The position numbers and the translations under genes were made by a program. Positions 1-5,145 of a stretch of DNA of 5,562 nucleotides are shown here, piece by piece. Origin of the DNA: Chlamydia trachomatis (GTDB taxonomy: Bacteria > Chlamydiota > Chlamydiia > Chlamydiales > 2-12-FULL-49-11); NCBI GenBank assembly GCA_945870925.1, contig CAMBTZ010000092.1:1-5562 (forward strand), written 5' to 3'. Under the pieces are notes generated by a model, which did not search any database, was not told where the DNA came from, and saw only the letters and a list, made by a program, of their open reading frames with translations. Position 1 is the first letter of the stretch. The number at the start of each line of letters is the position of its first letter.

Positions 1-288
1 TTCTTTAATGTAATAAAAAAATATAGAATTTTTTATATAGCTATCACTCAAAAATAAGTTAATAATTCCTTTTAAAATGAGCTTAATAAGATTAGTTATA
101 ATAGATATAACTGGTATCCAGTCGCAAATAAAATCAATAGAGATCAATATAGAGCTAAATTTAAAATTTTCTTTAATACTATCAGGAAGTTTAGCACCCA
201 CTAAAAGGGTTAGCGCCGCCTCCTCTGCATTACTTAAGCCGTGAAGATAAGCAGGCGGATCGCTTGGTTTTGAAGCACTAGTTTCCAT
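1..288 (-). CDS. Partial hydrophobic protein of unknown function (N-terminal 96 residues)
   Basis: An open frame runs on the minus strand from ATG (288-286) through 96 codons without a stop to the left edge, so the C-terminus is missing. I do not recognise the protein. It begins with a polar, Ser/Pro-rich segment of about 20 residues (METSASKPSDPPAYLHG...), then a short helix-like stretch (NAEEAALTLLVGAKLPDSI), then a strongly hydrophobic, Ile/Leu-rich region at about residues 46-80 that could be one or two membrane segments. There is no classical signal peptide. The start is supported by AGAGGGGA ending two bases upstream of ATG and by a promoter-like pair further up. The base composition is far more AT-rich than the other genes here, which suggests a fast-evolving or acquired gene. 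If the organism is chlamydial, an inclusion-membrane (Inc-like) protein is possible, but only the hydrophobicity hints at this. Confidence 0.6.
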   Translation of the reverse strand, partial: METSASKPSDPPAYLHGLSNAEEAALTLLVGAKLPDSIKENFKFSSILISIDFICDWIPVISIITNLIKLILKGIINLFLSDSYIKNSIFFYYIKE

Positions 289-313
289 AATCCCCTCTAT
301 TTTAATTATACTA

Positions 314-342
314 ATTATGTGCTAATTGATGGCTTTCTTCAA
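314..342 (-). promoter_or_regulatory. Sigma70-type promoter for the left-edge gene
   Basis: Read on the minus strand, TTGAAG (342-337) is followed after exactly 17 bases by CATAAT (319-314). Both hexamers are one or two mismatches from consensus, and initiation would fall near 307, about 19 bases upstream of the ATG at 288. A second TATAAT hexamer lies at 310-305 but has no good partner at the right distance. The site lies directly upstream of the gene's ribosome-binding site, so it suggests that the gene is transcribed independently of the thioesterase gene behind it. Confidence 0.5.
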
Positions 343-409
343 GTATTTAATTTTTAAATTAGATAAGTTGTGAGAGGAAGGTTTGGGCCGGAACTAGAAT
401 GCTAGGATG

Positions 410-573
410 TGGGGTCATGCCTGCGATCCTGCTATTTTAAGGGCTCTTTGTTTTGTTTTTTCAAGCTTAAGTTGCAGTTCCATTGAAATATGAGATTTTA
501 ATGTGAGCTTTGAAATTAAGTGAGTTATCCTACTGGCATAATTGTAAATAGCAGGATCGCAGGCATGACCCCA
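410..573. mobile_element. MITE/REP-like element with perfect 28-bp inverted ends
   Basis: Positions 410-437 and 546-573 are perfect reverse complements over 28 bp. The left arm reads TGGGGTCATGCCTGCGATCC and continues TGCTATTT. They enclose about 108 bp of AT-rich DNA with no reading frame and no transposase. I see no target-site duplication at the ends. The small size, long perfect arms and lack of coding capacity fit a non-autonomous element or a paired (inverted) REP/BIME unit. The GGGGTCA start recalls repeats mobilised by REP-associated tyrosine transposases (IS200/IS605-related, which make no target duplication); that comparison is from memory. In RNA the arms could form a long stem with a large loop, too open for a normal intrinsic terminator, though it could stabilise the thioesterase mRNA end. 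Confidence 0.6.
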
Positions 574-586
574 TCATGACCCCATC
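565..586. repeat. 11-bp tandem duplication at the element's right end
   Basis: ATGACCCCATC occurs twice in immediate succession (565-575 and 576-586). The first copy overlaps the outer end of the right inverted arm of the 164-bp element, so the duplication repeats the element tip. It may be a slippage product or a remnant of a second inserted end. Confidence 0.8.
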
Positions 587-597
587 ACAAGAAGCTT

Positions 598-609
598 GCA
601 GGTCTGACC
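598..609 (-). repeat. Degenerate extra copy of the GGGGTCA end motif
   Basis: On the minus strand this reads GGTCAGACCTGC, differing at two adjacent positions from GGTCATGCCTGC in the arms of the 164-bp element. It sits 13 bp beyond the thioesterase stop codon, in the same orientation as the right arm and the tandem copy. The three together form a small cluster of end motifs at the 3' end of the gene. Confidence 0.45.
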
Positions 610-621
610 ATCATATCAGCC

Positions 622-1128
622 TTAGGTTTGGGGGAAGGATTTGCGGAATTCGTCTTGCTCTTTGGCGGCGCGGATTCTGCGGAGGCGGCGGTGGTCGGCT
701 TCTTCGAAGCGCCGTTTTTCGTCTTGGGTTTCAGGGAGGACTTTGGGGACGGGGGTTGGTTTGCCGCGGTCATCGAGGGCGACGAAGGTGAAGTAGGCTG
801 ATAGTATATGATATATCTCGCCGGAAAAGACGTTTTCGGCTTTGACTTTGAGGCCGATTTCCATGGATGAGGTCCAGGCGCGGTTGATTTTGGCTTGGAT
901 GATTAGGTTGTCCCCTTTTTTTGCGGCAGCTAGAAAGTGGACGGCGTCGATGGAGGCTGTGACGCAGACTTTTGCGCTGTGGCGTTCAGCGACAACGAGG
1001 GCTATTCGGTCTAGCAAAGCTGTAATGGTTCCGCCAAAGGCAGTGCCTTGAGAATTTAGATCGTTAGGAAAGATTTTGTACACATAGTCATCTACCTGAG
1101 AATCTTTGGGTGTTTTTGTCTTCTCCAT
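622..1128 (-). CDS. Hotdog-fold acyl-CoA thioesterase (YciA/YkhA-like)
   Basis: This 168-residue cytoplasmic protein matches the acyl-CoA hydrolase branch of the hotdog superfamily, which cleaves acyl-CoA thioesters to free acid and CoA and usually works as a hexamer. Visible family features are PNDLNSQGTAFGG (21-33) leading into the central helix with D40, the position of the catalytic Asp of YciA; VTASIDAVHFLAAAKKGD (56-73); and RAWTSSMEIGLKVKAEN (83-99), the CoA-side strand. The charged Arg/Glu-rich tail after residue 130 (PETQDEKRRFEEADHRR...) is normal for the family. Length is typical. The ATG at 1128 is the only sensible start, yet no Shine-Dalgarno sequence precedes it; a palindrome ends three bases upstream. 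The 3' third is about 64% GC over 661-780, against about 37% over 1021-1140. The natural chain-length preference cannot be read from sequence. The gene is divergent from mdh. Confidence 0.88.
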   Translation of the reverse strand: MEKTKTPKDSQVDDYVYKIFPNDLNSQGTAFGGTITALLDRIALVVAERHSAKVCVTASIDAVHFLAAAKKGDNLIIQAKINRAWTSSMEIGLKVKAENVFSGEIYHILSAYFTFVALDDRGKPTPVPKVLPETQDEKRRFEEADHRRLRRIRAAKEQDEFRKSFPQT

Positions 1129-1131
1129 ATT

Positions 1132-1145
1132 TTTGATTAATCAAA
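1132..1145. promoter_or_regulatory. 14-bp palindrome in the mdh/thioesterase divergent region
   Basis: TTTGATTAATCAAA is a perfect palindrome lying three bases upstream of the thioesterase ATG (1128), where a ribosome-binding site would normally be. Its size and symmetry fit the operator of a dimeric regulator. It is AT-rich, so chance is not excluded, and no regulator gene is in the window. Confidence 0.35.
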
Positions 1146-1157
1146 TAGGGTTATTTA

Positions 1158-1184
1158 TTGGCAATTTTTCTTTTGCTTTATAAG
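1158..1184 (+). promoter_or_regulatory. Probable promoter of the mdh-gltA operon
   Basis: TTGGCA (1158-1163, one mismatch from TTGACA) is followed after 15 bases by TATAAG (1179-1184, one mismatch from TATAAT). The spacing is shorter than the ideal 17, which lowers confidence. Transcription would begin near 1191 and give a leader of about 33 bases before the ATG at 1224. The position, in the 95-bp divergent gap, is where the operon promoter must lie. Confidence 0.4.
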
Positions 1185-1211
1185 GATGATTTTTCACATA
1201 GTCGGTTTAAA

Positions 1212-1217
1212 AAGGGA
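1212..1217 (+). promoter_or_regulatory. Ribosome-binding site fixing the mdh start at 1224
   Basis: AAGGGA stands six bases upstream of ATG 1224-1226. The frame is open further back to a TTG at 1158, but that codon lies in the likely -35 box and would add 22 residues unlike the family N-terminus, whereas the ATG places the dinucleotide-binding strand where malate dehydrogenases have it. Confidence 0.7.
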
Positions 1218-1223
1218 TGGTAT

Positions 1224-2168
1224 ATGAAAGCTCCAATTAGAGTTGGAATTTCGGGAGCTGCAGGTCAAATAGGGTATAGTTTGATCTACCGGATTGCTGC
1301 AGGTGAGATGCTTGGTAGAGATCAACCTGTTATTCTTCATTTGCTTGAGATCCCCCAGGCGTTGACTGCTTTGACAGGGGTTGAAATGGAGGTAGATGAC
1401 TGCGCGTTCCCTTTATTAGAGGGGGTTGTGACTGGAAGTGATCCTAACATGGTCTTTGATGGGGTGGAATGGGCAATTTTAGTTGGGGCAAAGCCTAGGA
1501 TTAAAGGTATGGAAAGGAAGGATTTGCTATCTGATAATGGTAAGATTTTTGTGGGACAGGGAAAGGCTTTGAATCGAAAAGGAGTGAGGGTTCTTGTAGT
1601 GGGTAATCCTGCAAACACAAATGCTTTAGTTTTAGCTCATAATGCTAAAGATCTTCCAAAAGAGAATATTCGTTCGATGATGAGGCTCGACCAAAATAGG
1701 GCGATTACGCAGCTTGCAAAAAAAGCCGGTGTTTCAGCAAGAGACGTCAAGTCGGTTGCAGTTTATGGAAATCACTCACCCACAATGGTTACTGATTATA
1801 ATAATGCGACAATTTGCGGGAAAAAAGCTGAAGAGGTAATTCAAGACAAGGCGTGGCTTCAAGGTGAATTTATGACCACGGTAAAAAAACGGGGGGCCCA
1901 AATAATTGAGGCTAGGGGTCTTTCATCGTCAGCGTCAGCAGCAAACGCTGCAATACAGTCGATTCAGGATTGGATCTTACCTACACCAAAAGATGATTTG
2001 TTTTGTGCGGGTGTATATATGAGAGATAAAGATCTTTTTTATGGGACTGCACTAAGAGATCAAAAGATTGTGTCTGGATTAAAAATCGATTCATTTTTAG
2101 AGGCAGAAGTGATGATTTCAGAAAAAGAACTAATAGAAGAAAGGGAAGCTGTGAGGCAATATTTATGA
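1224..2168 (+). CDS. mdh: Malate dehydrogenase (NAD-dependent)
   Basis: The protein interconverts malate and oxaloacetate with NAD in the TCA cycle, in the cytoplasm. The 314 residues show the Rossmann motif GAAGQIG (11-17), the LLEIPQA turn (40-46) including the acidic residue that binds the NAD ribose, substrate arginines R92 and R98 in the mobile loop ([15 protein letters not shown]), GNPANTNAL (127-135) with N131, RLDQNRA (154-160) with the substrate arginine and aspartate of the relay pair, and the catalytic histidine H184 in [19 protein letters not shown] follows. This is the cytosolic-type group 2 Mdh, related to the cytosolic eukaryotic and many bacterial enzymes. The family is usually about 326-330 residues; the shortage falls between GVYM and IVSGLKID, where a loop plus strand is about ten residues shorter than I expect. 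The catalytic residues are intact, so activity is likely. The stop codon overlaps the gltA start (ATGA). Confidence 0.95.
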   Translation: MKAPIRVGISGAAGQIGYSLIYRIAAGEMLGRDQPVILHLLEIPQALTALTGVEMEVDDCAFPLLEGVVTGSDPNMVFDGVEWAILVGAKPRIKGMERKDLLSDNGKIFVGQGKALNRKGVRVLVVGNPANTNALVLAHNAKDLPKENIRSMMRLDQNRAITQLAKKAGVSARDVKSVAVYGNHSPTMVTDYNNATICGKKAEEVIQDKAWLQGEFMTTVKKRGAQIIEARGLSSSASAANAAIQSIQDWILPTPKDDLFCAGVYMRDKDLFYGTALRDQKIVSGLKIDSFLEAEVMISEKELIEEREAVRQYL

Positions 2169-3328
2169 GTAAAGTGCTCTTTGAAATTACTGAGGATGGG
2201 CTTGAGACCGGACTTCGAGGTGTTCCTGTAGGTTATTGCACAACATCTAAAGTTGATCCTGAAACAGGGCTCCATTATCGGGGAAAAACTGTTAGAGAAT
2301 TTGCCCATTTAAAACCTGAAGAAGTTATTTATTGCATCATGGAAGGGAAGTTAGAAAACAATTCTCCAGGATATAAAACATTTTGCGTGGAGCTTGAAAA
2401 ACGGGCTCCTCTTCATCCAAAAGTCAAAGAACATATTTGTAAATTGCCAAGGGAAAGTCATCCAATGAAGCTTCTTATAGGAGCTCTTGCAATTATGTCG
2501 ACATTTGAGGCTGAAGGGCGGTATCCGGAAGATTGTCTCAATGTGATTGCAAAAATTCCTGAGGTCGTAGCGATTTTGATTAATTACCATGCAGGCTGGG
2601 GAGATACACCAGCATCTAATCCAAAGCTTGGGTACATGGAAAACTTTTGTCACATGCTTAACACACCTAATGTTAAAGATAAGAAAGCGTTTAACGAAGT
2701 AATGCGCCTGTTTAATGTTCTTCATTACGATCATGGAGGGGGAAATCTTTCCACTTTTGTAGGAAAAGCAGTGGCATCAAGCCACGAGGATATGTATGGA
2801 TCGCTTGCTGCAAGTATGTGCGCGCTTGAAGGCCCGCTTCATGGAAAGGCGAATCAAGTATGTCTTGCTTTTCTCCAAGAGATTCATAAAGAAGTTGGTG
2901 ACCAGGTGACAGGGGATCAAATGGAAGCGTTGATTAGAAAAAGGCTTGATGCCGGCAAGCTTCTCTATGGTTTTGGTCATGCCGTCTTAAGAAAAGAGGA
3001 TACAAGAGCTACACTCCTTTGCGAGGCTGGAGAAAAATACTTTTCAGATCATCCTCTAGTTCGAATAGGTCTTCTCTTGCGCGAGCGCGCCCCAAAAGTG
3101 TTAAGTGAAAATCCAAAAATACAAGACCCTTACGCAAATGTCGATCTTATGTCCGGTTCTATTCTGTCTGCAGCTGGCTTTCCCTATCCTGACTATTTTA
3201 CAGTTCTTTTCGGACTCTCCCGGATCGTTGGCATCGCTCGCCAAATTGTCTATGAGCGCTGCGAAGCCCGCGGCGGCAAAGGCACTCCCATCATTCGCCC
3301 CAAATACCTCTACAAGTTAGGTGCCTGA
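2165..3328 (+). CDS. gltA: Citrate synthase, mitochondrial-like type
   Basis: The enzyme condenses oxaloacetate with acetyl-CoA to citrate, the entry step of the TCA cycle. All catalytic residues of the family are visible in the 387 residues: H226 in [10 protein letters not shown]272 in [13 protein letters not shown] and D327 in NVDLMSG. The oxaloacetate-binding residues are H190 in [11 protein letters not shown] and arginines R281, R353 (FGLSRIVG) and R378 (IIRPK). The wording of these motifs (GPLHGxANQ, HAVLRKxDxR) is that of the mitochondrial and Bacteroidetes-like enzymes, not the NADH-inhibited E. coli hexamer, and the N-terminal zinc-like domain of the E. coli type is absent. Classical Chlamydiaceae lack this gene. 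The start overlaps the mdh stop by 4 bp, with GAGG eight bases upstream, so translation is coupled. The last residues (LGA) and stop are encoded by a repeat unit, and the final 150 bases are far more GC-rich than the rest. Confidence 0.95.
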   Translation: MSKVLFEITEDGLETGLRGVPVGYCTTSKVDPETGLHYRGKTVREFAHLKPEEVIYCIMEGKLENNSPGYKTFCVELEKRAPLHPKVKEHICKLPRESHPMKLLIGALAIMSTFEAEGRYPEDCLNVIAKIPEVVAILINYHAGWGDTPASNPKLGYMENFCHMLNTPNVKDKKAFNEVMRLFNVLHYDHGGGNLSTFVGKAVASSHEDMYGSLAASMCALEGPLHGKANQVCLAFLQEIHKEVGDQVTGDQMEALIRKRLDAGKLLYGFGHAVLRKEDTRATLLCEAGEKYFSDHPLVRIGLLLRERAPKVLSENPKIQDPYANVDLMSGSILSAAGFPYPDYFTVLFGLSRIVGIARQIVYERCEARGGKGTPIIRPKYLYKLGA

Positions 3329-3371
3329 CCCCCAACCTTTCAACGTTAGGTGCCTGACCCCTAACCTTTCA
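3316..3371. repeat. Two-copy tandem REP-like repeat, period 29 bp
   Basis: A 27-bp unit starting GTTAGGTGCCTGACCCC and ending AACCTTTCA occurs at 3316-3342 and 3345-3371, with a single difference (C at 3333, T at 3362) and two bases between copies. The second copy has a perfect 6-bp stem (GTTAGG at 3345 with CCTAAC at 3360) over a 9-base loop; in the first copy one stem pair is lost. The first copy starts inside gltA and supplies the final three residues and the TGA. Read in reverse, the unit begins GGGGTCAGGCACCTAAC, a motif I recall from REP-type repeats of several bacterial groups. Two copies are too few, and the spacing too small, for a CRISPR. Confidence 0.85.
3345..3370 (+). terminator. 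Possible weak transcription terminator after gltA
   Basis: The GTTAGG/CCTAAC hairpin of the second repeat copy is followed by CTTTCATTTAG, a pyrimidine-rich but not uninterrupted T run. It lies 17 bases after the gltA stop and upstream of the next promoter-like sequence, a sensible place for transcript ending. The stem is only 6 bp and the T tract is poor, so it might instead stabilise the mRNA 3' end. Confidence 0.25.
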
Positions 3372-3380
3372 TTTAGTGTA

Positions 3381-3409
3381 TTGTCTTTTAAATGGAAAAG
3401 CTTTACAAA
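3381..3409 (+). promoter_or_regulatory. Possible promoter of the second operon
   Basis: TTGTCT (3381-3386) is followed after 17 bases by TACAAA (3404-3409), each with two mismatches to consensus. Initiation would be near 3416, almost at the ATG of the membrane protein (3418), giving a very short leader. This would agree with the poorly placed ribosome site there. The 89-bp gap behind gltA is the only place for a separate promoter, but read-through from gltA cannot be excluded. Confidence 0.3.
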
Positions 3410-3417
3410 TATAGGTT

Positions 3418-4275
3418 ATGACATTTCAGGAAGTGGAAGAGATCTTTAACCGTTCGTGGCGGTTTGCGTTTTCCAAAAAGAAATTTTTATTAGTATTTGC
3501 TAGTTTGCTCGCATGCGGCGTATTGGTTGTGTTTTGTAAGACTTTGTCTTTTGCTGCAGGGCCATGGGTGGTAATGAGTTTGTCCTTTTTGCCGGTATTT
3601 TTGTGCACAGGTGTTTTGCTTGGAACTGGGGTGTTACTTAGTCGGATTTATTATCACGAGGTGAAAGGAAATACGATTCAGTTTCGAAAGCTTTTAGTCG
3701 ACTCATTTGAAGTTTTTATGGGCGCTGCTTATTTGTCTTTGCCGCTCGCTTTAGGTTATTTGCTTTTGTGGACCATGATGGGGATTTTCTATTTGCTTAA
3801 GTCTTTGCCAATGATCGGTGAAGGGATTGGGATTTTGTTATCCTTTGGTCCATTTCTGCTTGTTTTGGCATCGCTTCTTTTGGGCTTTTTTAGTTTGCTT
3901 GTTCTTTTTTTTGCTACGCCCCATATTGCTCTGAAAAAGCAGATGCAGTTTCATATTGCAGAAGAGATTTTGGACAGGTTGAAAATCAGCCCATTTTCGA
4001 ACATTCTTCTCTTATTGATTGGTTTAGCGCCGGTACTTCTTTGTATTGGATTTTTGACTCTGTCAGCTTTTTTGACAGGGCTTGGATATGTTACTTCGAA
4101 GGCCGTTTTAGCTGTATCTCTGCAGTGGTTTTTTATCATGATTCCCTTTTCACTTTTGCTCACCCCATTTGTCGTCTTATTTTTTAATTTTTCAACGGAG
4201 AGTTTTGGACTCTTTGCAAGAAGAACTCGCACTAAACAGAGGGCTACGGAGGAAGAGTGCGTGTCGCAGTTGTAG
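3418..4275 (+). CDS. Multi-pass membrane protein of unknown function (about six helices)
   Basis: I do not recognise a family. The 285-residue protein has hydrophobic segments at about residues 23-45, 49-78, 98-129, 136-170, 194-225 and 228-259, several long enough to be hairpins. A basic stretch before the first helix (RSWRFAFSKKK) and a basic C-terminal tail (ARRTRTKQRA) suggest both ends are cytoplasmic by the positive-inside rule. No transporter signature, metal-binding motif or enzyme residue pattern stands out. The amphipathic segment LKKQMQFHIAEEILDRLKIS (about 172-191) separates helices four and five. ATG 3418 has only AGG two bases upstream, closer than usual; no better start exists nearby. 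The 3' end overlaps the next gene by 19 bp, and the ribosome-binding site of that gene lies within this coding region, so the two are probably co-translated. It is a general bilayer protein with no inferred substrate. Confidence 0.8.
   Translation: MTFQEVEEIFNRSWRFAFSKKKFLLVFASLLACGVLVVFCKTLSFAAGPWVVMSLSFLPVFLCTGVLLGTGVLLSRIYYHEVKGNTIQFRKLLVDSFEVFMGAAYLSLPLALGYLLLWTMMGIFYLLKSLPMIGEGIGILLSFGPFLLVLASLLLGFFSLLVLFFATPHIALKKQMQFHIAEEILDRLKISPFSNILLLLIGLAPVLLCIGFLTLSAFLTGLGYVTSKAVLAVSLQWFFIMIPFSLLLTPFVVLFFNFSTESFGLFARRTRTKQRATEEECVSQL
4248..4252 (+). promoter_or_regulatory. Ribosome-binding site fixing the GTG start at 4257
   Basis: GGAGG lies four bases upstream of GTG 4257-4259, inside the end of the membrane protein gene. 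It is the strongest Shine-Dalgarno in the window. The GTG places the GxGxxG motif at residues 7-12, as FAD proteins of this type require; no ATG is available before that motif. Confidence 0.75.
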
Positions 4276-5141
4276 GTGCAGGGCTTGCCGGTCTTGGAGC
4301 AGCCTATTTCCTTATTAAAAAAGGATATTCAGTAACTATTTTTGATGAGATGGGTGTAGGAGCCGGTGCCTCTGGAATTCCTATTGGTCTTTGCCATCCT
4401 TACTTAGGTAGAAGTGGAAAACCATCAAAATTCGCATCTGAGGCAATAGCAACCACAATTGAATTAATCGATGTTGCTGAAAAATATTCCGGAAAAAAAT
4501 TAGCTGATCGAAGTGGAATTTTACGAACAGACTGGAGTCCGCTAGAATGGTACCCTGATTTAGAGAAAGTAGAAGAAGGGATTCTTATCAAATCTGGAAT
4601 GACAGTTCATATGAGCGCTTATGTAAATGCATTGTATGCCTCTTTTGAAAATGTTGAGCTTATTAAAGAGAAAATTTCTTTTGAGGATGATTTTTCTAGC
4701 TTTAATAAAGTTGTATTTGCATGCGGAGAGGGGATGCGAAGCTTTCATCTTCCGGTAAATTATGTAAAAGGGCAGGTCGTTATTGGTGTCATGAAAAACA
4801 AATTAGAGAAAACAATAATGAAAGCTAAGGGTCATCTATCACCATTAGGCGATGGAAGAGTGCAGCTTGGATCGACCTATGAGCACCATTTTGAAAATAG
4901 TGAGCCCAATTTAGCTGTTGCTATTAAGGAGTTATCACTTAAATTGAATGCTTTTTTTACGGATCCAAAAGATTTTACTATTCAGAACTGTTTTTCAGGG
5001 ATCCGAGTTTGCGTTAATGAAGGCTATTTACCTATTACCAAGCAATTGAGTGAGAAGGTTTTTCTCTTTACAGGACTTGGGTCAAGAGGTTTGCTCTATC
5101 ATGCATATTATGGACGCCATTTAGCAGATATGATAGGATAG
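4257..5141 (+). CDS. FAD-dependent oxidoreductase, DAO fold, MnmC(o)/MnmL-like
   Basis: This 294-residue protein opens with the FAD-binding Rossmann motif VVGAGLAGLGAAYFL (GxGxxG at 7-12) and an acidic residue, D30, at the end of the second strand. GASGIPIGLCHPYLG (37-51) and the C-terminal pair GIRVCVNEGYLPIT (248-261) and GLGSRGL (273-279) follow. The GASGxPxGxxHPY and LGSRGL wording resembles the oxidase domain of MnmC and stand-alone MnmL, which removes the carboxymethyl group from cmnm5(s2)U34 of tRNA, more than glycine or D-amino acid oxidases. From memory, the chlamydial homologue near mdh is annotated as a D-amino acid dehydrogenase, so the substrate is open. It is short for the fold (usually 350-400), with a compact substrate domain, but no gap in the motifs. 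It has no methyltransferase domain, no signal peptide and no membrane helix, so it is probably cytoplasmic. A 4-base gap separates it from the hydrolase gene. Confidence 0.8.
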   Translation: MRVAVVGAGLAGLGAAYFLIKKGYSVTIFDEMGVGAGASGIPIGLCHPYLGRSGKPSKFASEAIATTIELIDVAEKYSGKKLADRSGILRTDWSPLEWYPDLEKVEEGILIKSGMTVHMSAYVNALYASFENVELIKEKISFEDDFSSFNKVVFACGEGMRSFHLPVNYVKGQVVIGVMKNKLEKTIMKAKGHLSPLGDGRVQLGSTYEHHFENSEPNLAVAIKELSLKLNAFFTDPKDFTIQNCFSGIRVCVNEGYLPITKQLSEKVFLFTGLGSRGLLYHAYYGRHLADMIG

Positions 5142-5145
5142 CTCT

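Larger units (their letters stand above)
289..621. other. Gene-free 333-bp region holding repeats
   Basis: No convincing reading frame lies between the thioesterase stop (622) and the start of the left-edge gene (288). The left part (289-345) is the leader and promoter of the left-edge gene. The rest is dominated by a 164-bp inverted-repeat element (410-573), followed by an 11-bp tandem duplication and a degenerate copy of the element's end motif just beyond the thioesterase stop. Positions 345-409 show nothing recognisable. The short frame that can be read on the plus strand from 576 is an antisense shadow of the thioesterase's GC-rich 3' end and is not a gene. Confidence 0.7.

Noticed and set aside
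410..573. Intrinsic terminator for the thioesterase gene
   Set aside because: The 28-bp arms could pair but the loop is about 108 bases and no T run follows the stem in the minus direction; a mobile or REP-type element explains it better.
576..791. 71-codon plus-strand frame starting at the repeat
   Set aside because: It is antisense to the thioesterase 3' end, very Gly/Arg-rich because of the GC-rich opposite strand, and has no ribosome site.
842..1051. 69-codon plus-strand frame
   Set aside because: It lies wholly antisense to the conserved hotdog domain, with no family features.
1158..1223. Extension of mdh to a TTG start at 1158, adding 22 residues
   Set aside because: The added residues do not resemble the family N-terminus, the TTG lies in the probable -35 box, and the ATG at 1224 has a well-spaced AAGGGA.
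3181..3328. Frameshift or fusion at the gltA 3' end, suggested by the composition change
   Set aside because: The encoded residues ([13 protein letters not shown]) continue the citrate synthase family in the same frame, so only composition changes.
3316..3371. Possible CRISPR array
   Set aside because: There are only two 27-bp copies with a 2-bp gap, so no spacers exist; it is a tandem REP-like repeat.
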